The notes beneath the pieces are model-generated. The model made no database searches. It was given only the letters and a program-made list of their open reading frames with translations, and was not told where the DNA came from. Shown piece by piece: positions 58,283 through 64,000 of a DNA stretch of 64,000 bases. The stretch is from an uncultured Lentisphaeria bacterium. Its GTDB lineage: Bacteria > Verrucomicrobiota > Lentisphaeria > Victivallales > UBA1829. How positions within the stretch are numbered: position 1 is the first letter of the stretch; each line of letters starts with the position of its first letter. Position numbers and translations under genes: made by a program. The stretch is taken from contig CAJKAR010000014.1 in assembly GCA_905197955.1 (NCBI GenBank), forward strand, positions 28,745 through 92,744. Reading direction: 5' to 3'.

Positions 58283-61200
58283 TGATTTACCTCCATTTTT
58301 TCCGCTGTCAGGCCGACCAGTCCAACAACGGCGTCTCCTTTTGTTTTCAGTACAATATGTTTTACAGGATCGCCGGGGCGGGGGTTGTCCCAGGAAAAAA
58401 GGAAAACCCCAACCACGCCGCTCTGATTCATTCCACTCCAGCCGCAGATGGCACGAGTCAATTTTTTAGAAGGTCCCCACCAGTCGGTAATATTTTCTCC
58501 TTCCACGATCGGAATCGTGAGCTTTTTTCCAGACCCATATTGGACCTCGTATTCTCCGATTTGTCCCGCACCGGAATCCATCCATGCTCCGGAATGCAGA
58601 AACAGGAGCCGTTTTACCTGCTTTCCTACTTGAATTTTCCGACTTTCCGGTTGAAATGGAAGCGTTTTATTCCCTGATACCATCACACAGGAGCGCCCGG
58701 CGTTTTCTTTTGGATCCAGAATCCGGAACGGGACTCCGCCGAAGATTCGGCTGCCGACAGGAAATGGCGATAAATCATTGATGGATCCCTGATCGGTCCA
58801 ACCGCCTTTCCCATCTTTAGCCGTTTCATCGGCAAACGCCATATTAGCGGCATCTTTCAGAGAAATGAACTCCGCTGAAGAACTCTTCAACCCTTTGATT
58901 TTCATATCATAACCGCGAAACGGCGAAGCGTTTTTCCTGGTAGCATCATCCAGCAGCGCTTTCAGAAAACCGCGAGTCAAAAGCGCTGCTCCGGAATCCA
59001 TGCGGAAGGTCGAAGTCACTTCCGCCTGTGTCAGGAATATATCGCCTTTTCCGAGCTTTAGATGGACATTGACCATGCCGAAATTGTCCGATCCCCATTG
59101 CGTTGTATCGCCGCCGACCGTCAGAGCTGCCTCTGAAACGGGTCGGATGTACGTGCGGTAAACGGACCAGTCTTTCTGGTTCCAGCAGAAAAACTCCTTC
59201 TGAGTCATTCCCTTCAGAACCGGGTGGTTGAATTGGAGAATTTCGGAAAATTGTCCCGGTCCCGCCAGAGAATATTCCAGTTCCGGCAGGAACGGGATCC
59301 GACCGGAAACCGTCTGATCGAAAACGAGCAGGCGACCTCCATCGGAAACGAATTTCCGGATTTCCTCGGCTCCATCATGCACCTTTCCATCCACAGAGCC
59401 GTTGCCGAGGATCAGAACATCAAACTTGCGCAGATCCTTGAATTTCGTGATCGAGGTGAACGGGAGTCCGAATGCCTTCAATACTCTTGTTGAATTATAC
59501 GGTTTGAGTCCTCCGAAAACGGCCGATGCATCATAGAGCGCAATCTTCTTATCTGTTTTCAGCGGAGCGAAAATCTCCGCCCTGTTTCTGAGATTCAGTC
59601 CGCTGTCACGCCTGTTGAGCTCCTTGCCATCCGCAAGGAACCGATAGACCAGCCGATACTCTCCCTTTTGTTTCGGAAGGGGGAAGGAGACCGGAACTAC
59701 CCGCTTTTCATTGCTTTTAAGTGTTCCGATATTCCGGGTCAGCACTTTCCAAGGGGGGATGCCGTCTTTCTCGAATTCAATTTCGAGTACAACATGGCTG
59801 ACATCGCGTTCCGAATTGTTAATCAGATACGCATTCGTTGAGACCTCTTCTCCAGTGAAGCGATTCGGCGCAACATAATCCAGAATCACTACTTGCGGCG
59901 CGCAGACTCTCTTCAAATAAGAATATGCCTCGTTCGGCTCGAATTTCAATCGGTCGAAGGGGTACGCCGATTTCGGCATCTGGAAGAATGGACCGGAGAG
60001 CGCCTCATAACCATCCATATCCGGCCAGAGCTTTCTCTGGATTTCCAGAATCCGGTCCGTATAGATTCCTCGACCGAGATCGCGATGATACTTGTAGTTT
60101 TTCATTCCCCAGTTGCGGACCCAATAAAGAGCGAGGAATGCGGTGCCTGGGTCTTTCGTATGCCAGTCATTGAGAACGTAAAGAGCCTTTTTCCAGTCCG
60201 GCAGGGGGGCATTTTCCTCCGGCCAGACCCCATCGGTGACTCCGGGGTAATAGTGCTGTACAAAATAGACGGTCTCTCCGTTGACGATCGGCGCCGATTT
60301 CCCAGGGAAATGCTTGCGGATCAGCGCAATGAAATCTTCTGCGACCGGCTGACAGTAGGCAAGCGGCATATTATTGATGCTGCCCGTGTAATCGTGTGTA
60401 TCGACGTAATCCATTTTCTCTGTCCGGCAAAGAGTTTCGGCATTGCTTCCGTCTTTCCAGAATCTTCCGGAAGAGCTGGTGATCGGGCGTCTCTGGCGGT
60501 CGATCCGGCGATAAAGATCGTACAGATGATTCAGCATGACCGTTGCACGCGGCGTATAATCCCTCAGTTCGTTGCCGAAGCTGAACGAACAGACCGATGG
60601 GTGGGAATACTTCCGATGAATTCTGCTGGTGATTTTTTCGATAAACTGAGGCAGAAGTTTTCCGTTTTTATCGGAAGCTCCATCGAATCCTTTCACATCA
60701 ATTTCATCGGCTCGCACGGCGTTTTTCAGGCGGACCGTCGGATAATTCAGCTCATCCGTCAGAATGAATCCAAGCTCATCCATGATATCATATCCGGTCG
60801 AGGAATATTGACTGCTGTGAATGCGTACATGGTTGATATTCAAATCCTTATACATCTTCCAATAGGTGCGCAGCGCATTGCCTTCGTTTGTTGTCATGGC
60901 AAAAGAGTATCCGTGGTCGTTCCGTGGATATTCATTCCCCTGACAGATCCCGCGAAGCATGATCGGTTTTCCATTCAGGACAAAGTTTCCATCCTTTACA
61001 CCGAATGTTCGCATTCCGAATCTCTGGACGCCAGTGACTTCCCCCTTCCGGTTCCGGAATTTGACCCCGTAGAGAAACGGAGATTCCGGCGACCACAGTT
61101 TTGGATTGGTTAGAGTGGTCTTTCCTGCGACATATCGTTTCCCATCTTTTTTATATTCCTTTCCCAGTGTGAAGGATGCGGCGCGCCGACCGCTTTTCCA

Positions 61201-61983
61201 CTCGAAAATTTCCGCGTTCCAGAGATCGGTATCTTCCGGCTTTTCCGAACCGGAAAGCAGGCATTCGAAGGAGACATCGCGGAGATTGGCTTCCGGAGTA
61301 ACGAGAATCCGGTCGCTCCATGCGGCAGGTTTCACATCCAGATGGACTGTTCCGAGGATTCCGCAGTACGGAGACCAGATTTCCCACATCACAGGTTCGC
61401 CAGTATGAAACAGGCGGACGGCAATGATATTTTTTCTGCCCGGACGGAGCAGATGTGTTATATCGTACTGGAGCGGATCGCCGGGGCCTTTGTAATCCCC
61501 GTAATCTGTCGGCATGATGAAATCCTGCTCTCCGACAAGGGTTCCGTTGACCCACACTTTGAAGACTCCGAGCACTTCATTGAAATAAAGAATTGCCCGT
61601 TCTCCTTTTTTCAGTTCAGGCGCCTGAAACTCTTTGCGGAACCATGCAATCCCTCCCCAGGTCTTCTCTTCTCTGGAAGGATTCGGATTCAGAAAGGGTG
61701 CGTGCAGATTATTCGGAACCAGATCTTTTCCCCAATCGGAATCATTGAATTTCGGCAGATGGTATTTTTGTTTTGTTCCTTCATCATTCGGATTGTTTTT
61801 GCGGTCGGATGAAACCTTTTTCAGTTTCCACCATCCGGAAAGCGGAATCCGTTTCACGTGTGGCAGATAGATATCCCAGGTTTTGAAATCCGGCTGGAAC
61901 TTCTCCAGATCAGCGGATGGTGCCGCAGCAACCGCCATGCAGAAGAACAGCGAAAGGATTCGAAATATTTTTTTGGCAAACAT
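58279..61983 (-). CDS. Secreted GH2-family glycoside hydrolase, cassette F
   Basis: 1234 residues with signal peptide (KIFRILSLFFCMAVAAA). The GH2 sugar-binding domain (WFRKEFQAPELKKGERAILYFNEVLGVFKVWVNGTLVGEQDF) is followed by an immunoglobulin-like domain and a TIM barrel. There NHVRIHSSQYSSTGYDIMDELGFILTDE leads to candidate acid/base E472 in FSFGNELRDYT and candidate nucleophile E570 in PIVNGETVYF. After ~residue 800 comes a GATase-like domain (KFDVLILGNGSVDG). The C-terminal ~200 residues (AANMAFADETAKDGKGGWTDQG) are the same module as in the cassette A protein. A beta-galactosidase/glucuronidase/mannosidase-like activity is expected; substrate unknown. Confidence 0.88.
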   Translation of the reverse strand: MFAKKIFRILSLFFCMAVAAAPSADLEKFQPDFKTWDIYLPHVKRIPLSGWWKLKKVSSDRKNNPNDEGTKQKYHLPKFNDSDWGKDLVPNNLHAPFLNPNPSREEKTWGGIAWFRKEFQAPELKKGERAILYFNEVLGVFKVWVNGTLVGEQDFIMPTDYGDYKGPGDPLQYDITHLLRPGRKNIIAVRLFHTGEPVMWEIWSPYCGILGTVHLDVKPAAWSDRILVTPEANLRDVSFECLLSGSEKPEDTDLWNAEIFEWKSGRRAASFTLGKEYKKDGKRYVAGKTTLTNPKLWSPESPFLYGVKFRNRKGEVTGVQRFGMRTFGVKDGNFVLNGKPIMLRGICQGNEYPRNDHGYSFAMTTNEGNALRTYWKMYKDLNINHVRIHSSQYSSTGYDIMDELGFILTDELNYPTVRLKNAVRADEIDVKGFDGASDKNGKLLPQFIEKITSRIHRKYSHPSVCSFSFGNELRDYTPRATVMLNHLYDLYRRIDRQRRPITSSSGRFWKDGSNAETLCRTEKMDYVDTHDYTGSINNMPLAYCQPVAEDFIALIRKHFPGKSAPIVNGETVYFVQHYYPGVTDGVWPEENAPLPDWKKALYVLNDWHTKDPGTAFLALYWVRNWGMKNYKYHRDLGRGIYTDRILEIQRKLWPDMDGYEALSGPFFQMPKSAYPFDRLKFEPNEAYSYLKRVCAPQVVILDYVAPNRFTGEEVSTNAYLINNSERDVSHVVLEIEFEKDGIPPWKVLTRNIGTLKSNEKRVVPVSFPLPKQKGEYRLVYRFLADGKELNRRDSGLNLRNRAEIFAPLKTDKKIALYDASAVFGGLKPYNSTRVLKAFGLPFTSITKFKDLRKFDVLILGNGSVDGKVHDGAEEIRKFVSDGGRLLVFDQTVSGRIPFLPELEYSLAGPGQFSEILQFNHPVLKGMTQKEFFCWNQKDWSVYRTYIRPVSEAALTVGGDTTQWGSDNFGMVNVHLKLGKGDIFLTQAEVTSTFRMDSGAALLTRGFLKALLDDATRKNASPFRGYDMKIKGLKSSSAEFISLKDAANMAFADETAKDGKGGWTDQGSINDLSPFPVGSRIFGGVPFRILDPKENAGRSCVMVSGNKTLPFQPESRKIQVGKQVKRLLFLHSGAWMDSGAGQIGEYEVQYGSGKKLTIPIVEGENITDWWGPSKKLTRAICGWSGMNQSGVVGVFLFSWDNPRPGDPVKHIVLKTKGDAVVGLVGLTAEKMEVNQ

Positions 61984-62012
61984 GGATCACTCATTTCCCT
62001 GTTGATTGGTGT

Positions 62013-62789
62013 TCATTGCGCGAACCAGTACATGTTCGGTTTGTATTGAGAACTGTTTACGATCCGGGTTGCGCTTTCCTTCAGATTGGCAGCATGGCCG
62101 TCATAGAAGGAGAAATTAATTGTCCGCAATCCGCCGTGCCGGTATGCCAGATAGGTCTTGTAGTCACCATCAATAATGGATCCGGTTACAGGAGCATGCG
62201 CATTTGCATATTGGAACCACGTTTCCAGCGAGGTTGAAGCCGGAGAATTCACTCCTCCCCCATCTGGTGCTTGGAAGGACTCGATAATCAATGCTTTTGC
62301 CGAAGGAGACTTTACCTCTCTGGAAGGTCTGATATACTTTTGATTGGTCCAGTAATCATCTTTCTGCGAAATTCCTCCGGGGAAGTTTTGCAGACCATAG
62401 TACACAGGGCCAATAATACCTTCTCCCGGTATCACCCTTTCCTGAACATAAGGACAAACATATTTAATATTCCAGTAATGGGAGTAAGTCGGAGCATCAA
62501 CGGAATACTTGATATGTGCAATATCCAGGAATGCCCGATTGGCGCTCCACATGATATCCACTCCGCTGTTCAGGGGTCCCTCTTTGACCGGCATAAGCCA
62601 TCCATCGTAATTATCACAGTAAATGAGGGCAGCTGTTGTCATAGACTTGATCTGGTTCAGACACTGTGTTTGCCGTGCCATTTCCCTTGCGTTATTCAAC
62701 GCTGGGAGAAGAATTCCTGCTAAAATCGCTATGATTGCAACAACAACGAGAAGTTCTATCAATGTAAAATTTTTCCGCATTATTTTCAT
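62013..62789 (-). CDS. Prepilin-like protein, cassette F
   Basis: 258 residues. Very short leader MKIMRKN, then FTLIELLVVVAIIAILAGILLPALNNAREMA. Asn stands at -1 and Glu at +5. The C-terminal INFSFYDGHAANL keeps DGH; the nearest His is two residues farther out than in H-x9-DG. AGGAGGT precedes the ATG. It lies between the GntR regulator (10 bases upstream) and the GH2 gene. Confidence 0.9.
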   Translation of the reverse strand: MKIMRKNFTLIELLVVVAIIAILAGILLPALNNAREMARQTQCLNQIKSMTTAALIYCDNYDGWLMPVKEGPLNSGVDIMWSANRAFLDIAHIKYSVDAPTYSHYWNIKYVCPYVQERVIPGEGIIGPVYYGLQNFPGGISQKDDYWTNQKYIRPSREVKSPSAKALIIESFQAPDGGGVNSPASTSLETWFQYANAHAPVTGSIIDGDYKTYLAYRHGGLRTINFSFYDGHAANLKESATRIVNSSQYKPNMYWFAQ

Positions 62790-62799
62790 AAAAGACCTC

Positions 62800-63831
62800 C
62801 TATTTTATGATGATTGGCAATCTGACTCTTCTGCATTCTGCCGGAGAGGGATTTTTCTCCAGAGCTGTTTTCATTAAACGGACGCCTTCTTCGACCAGCG
62901 TTTCAAAAGGCAGTCCGTAAAGAATCTGATGGAATTCCGGATGCGGCGGCAACGCAATGGCACTCTGGACGAGACAGCATTTTTCCTTCAACGAAGGATC
63001 TGTTTCAAGCAGGATATCATTGACTTCGTTTTCCGCAAAGAGCGTATTGCAAACCGCATCAACAGGTGCTCCATAAGCGATCACTTTTCTCAACTCATCC
63101 AGACAGGTGAATTTATCTTTCAGGAACAGATTTTCATTCAAAGCTATTCCGGCATCCCGATAGATTTTGCGGATTCCATTGAAAGAACGGTCCCATGGCG
63201 GAGTATCCGGCAGTAGAACGATATGTTTCCGACCTTCTTTCAGGAGTTGTCGAGCGCAATCCTCTCCCCAGCGTTCAAAATCGAAGAGTGCGGAAGGAAT
63301 TCCTTCGATATGACGTCCAAGAGAGACAAGAGGCATTCCATCTCTCTGCAGTCTTCGGATGACTTCAACGCCTTTATCGGCAGGGGATTCCCAGATCAGT
63401 CCATCCAGCTGTTCATTGACGATTTCCCGATATACCACGTTCGGATCCAGACTTCCAAGTGAGAGAAGATGAACCGTGGCAGGAAGATAGACCAGCTGTT
63501 GAAGCATCTGAGCAAGAATTGGGGCCAGATACTTATCAAAATGAACCTCCATTCCGTCCCCCATCAGGATTCCGATCACAGGAAGTTCCCGGGTTCCGCG
63601 TGGAATGCTCAGACGCGGATTGGTAAAAGAGCCGATTCCGCGCTTTCCGATGATAAACCCTTCGCTGGTGAGCTCCTTCATCGCCTTGCTGACGGTTGCA
63701 TGACTGACTCCAAACTGCTTTGCCAGTTCCAGAATAGTCGGAATCTGTACCGATTTCCCATGCGCCTTGTAGATCTGGTTGACCACATAACGTCGGATTT
63801 TCATATATTCTGTAACAGAAGCATCCGTCAT
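62800..63831 (-). CDS. GntR-family regulator with PBP-like effector domain, cassette F
   Basis: 343 residues. The winged helix has QIPTILELAKQFGVSHATVSKAMKELTSEGFIIGKRGIGSF, a GntR signature. The effector part is binding-protein-like (LPVIGILMGDGMEV, EQLDGLIWESPADKG, RKHIVLLPDTPPWDRSF, VCNTLFAENEVND). Full-length protein in the same layout as the regulators at 5725 and 18711. The ribosome site is weak at ATG 63831, and ATG 63804 is an alternative start. Heads cassette F behind a consensus promoter. Confidence 0.88.
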   Translation of the reverse strand: MTDASVTEYMKIRRYVVNQIYKAHGKSVQIPTILELAKQFGVSHATVSKAMKELTSEGFIIGKRGIGSFTNPRLSIPRGTRELPVIGILMGDGMEVHFDKYLAPILAQMLQQLVYLPATVHLLSLGSLDPNVVYREIVNEQLDGLIWESPADKGVEVIRRLQRDGMPLVSLGRHIEGIPSALFDFERWGEDCARQLLKEGRKHIVLLPDTPPWDRSFNGIRKIYRDAGIALNENLFLKDKFTCLDELRKVIAYGAPVDAVCNTLFAENEVNDILLETDPSLKEKCCLVQSAIALPPHPEFHQILYGLPFETLVEEGVRLMKTALEKNPSPAECRRVRLPIIIK

Positions 63832-63879
63832 TTTTTATCAAAAGTAGATATTTGTAGAGTTATTGTTTTATTTGTTTAC

Positions 63880-63908
63880 ATTATACAATATTTTATAGAT
63901 TTTGTCAA
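63880..63908 (-). promoter_or_regulatory. Consensus promoter of cassette F
   Basis: Perfect TTGACA (63903-63908) and TATAAT (63880-63885) with a 17-base spacer on the minus strand, giving a leader of about 40 bases. The last ~90 bases of the window are AT-rich with nothing else recognised. Confidence 0.85.
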
Positions 63909-64000
63909 TAGGTGAAAAGAGAAAAAAAGAAAAATATAGAGGTAATTCAAAATAAAAAATTAAAATCACTTGAAAAAAGTCAGCTGAAAGTTCATTTTAC

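Noticed and set aside
1..64000. CRISPR arrays, insertion sequences, prophage or integrase genes
   Set aside because: No regular repeats, transposase motifs, phage genes or att-like duplications at the tRNA were found.

Overview
The window most resembles a member of the Lentisphaerota (Victivallis-like, PVC superphylum). This is inferred from style: many single-copy prepilin-like proteins with the FTLIELLVVIAIIAIL type of N-terminus and a C-terminal DGH motif, large secreted glycoside hydrolases each with its own GntR, LacI or AraC regulator, several Tat-exported (RR) redox proteins, and about 50% GC. No rRNA or universal marker is present, so the assignment is not certain. A tRNA-Ala (CGC) is the only RNA gene seen.

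Layout. 1-623 (-): 5' part of a DsbD-like protein running off the left edge. 735-6801 (-): polysaccharide cassette A (GntR regulator, sugar isomerase-like TIM barrel, secreted GH-A hydrolase, prepilin-like protein). 7014-13284: a divergent pair, a Tat-exported DUF362 protein on the minus strand facing a plus-strand operon of an esterase-monooxygenase fusion, a cyclophilin-like lipoprotein and three Tat-exported enzymes (flavoprotein, amidohydrolase-like, Fe-S aldo/keto reductase). 13592-18276: cassette B (AraC, divergent prepilin-like protein, GH-A hydrolase). 18711-26079: cassette C (GntR, prepilin-like protein, 1836-residue GH2-like protein). 26703-35243: cassette D (promoter with LacI-type operator, prepilin-like protein, solute-binding/permease fusion, permease with a large insert, phosphoesterase, then LacI regulator and metallo-hydrolase). 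41635-35444 (-): cassette E (FAD oxidoreductase, LacI, prepilin-like protein, GH-A hydrolase). 42043-56532 (+): a complete RiPP (proteusin-type) biosynthetic and export operon. 57292-57368 (-): tRNA-Ala. 63908-57527 (-): cassette F (GntR, prepilin-like protein, GH2 hydrolase, secreted protein).

The most exciting locus is the RiPP operon at 42043-56532. Three tandem NHLP (nitrile-hydratase-leader-type) precursors have a C-x4-C-x4-C core, and a fourth NHLP-like precursor has a Cys-free, Val/Ile/Thr-rich core. They are encoded with a SPASM radical SAM enzyme, a tandem GNAT, a PoyD-type radical SAM epimerase, a B12-binding radical SAM C-methyltransferase-type enzyme, the NHLP exporter set (HlyD protein, C39-peptidase ABC transporter, second ABC transporter) and a membrane-anchored LivJ-type binding protein. 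Precursors and enzymes together predict at least two product classes sharing one exporter.

The second theme is the repeated unit 'regulator + one orphan prepilin-like protein + one large secreted glycosidase or transporter', seen six times here. All six prepilin-like proteins lack the usual Gly before the processing site.
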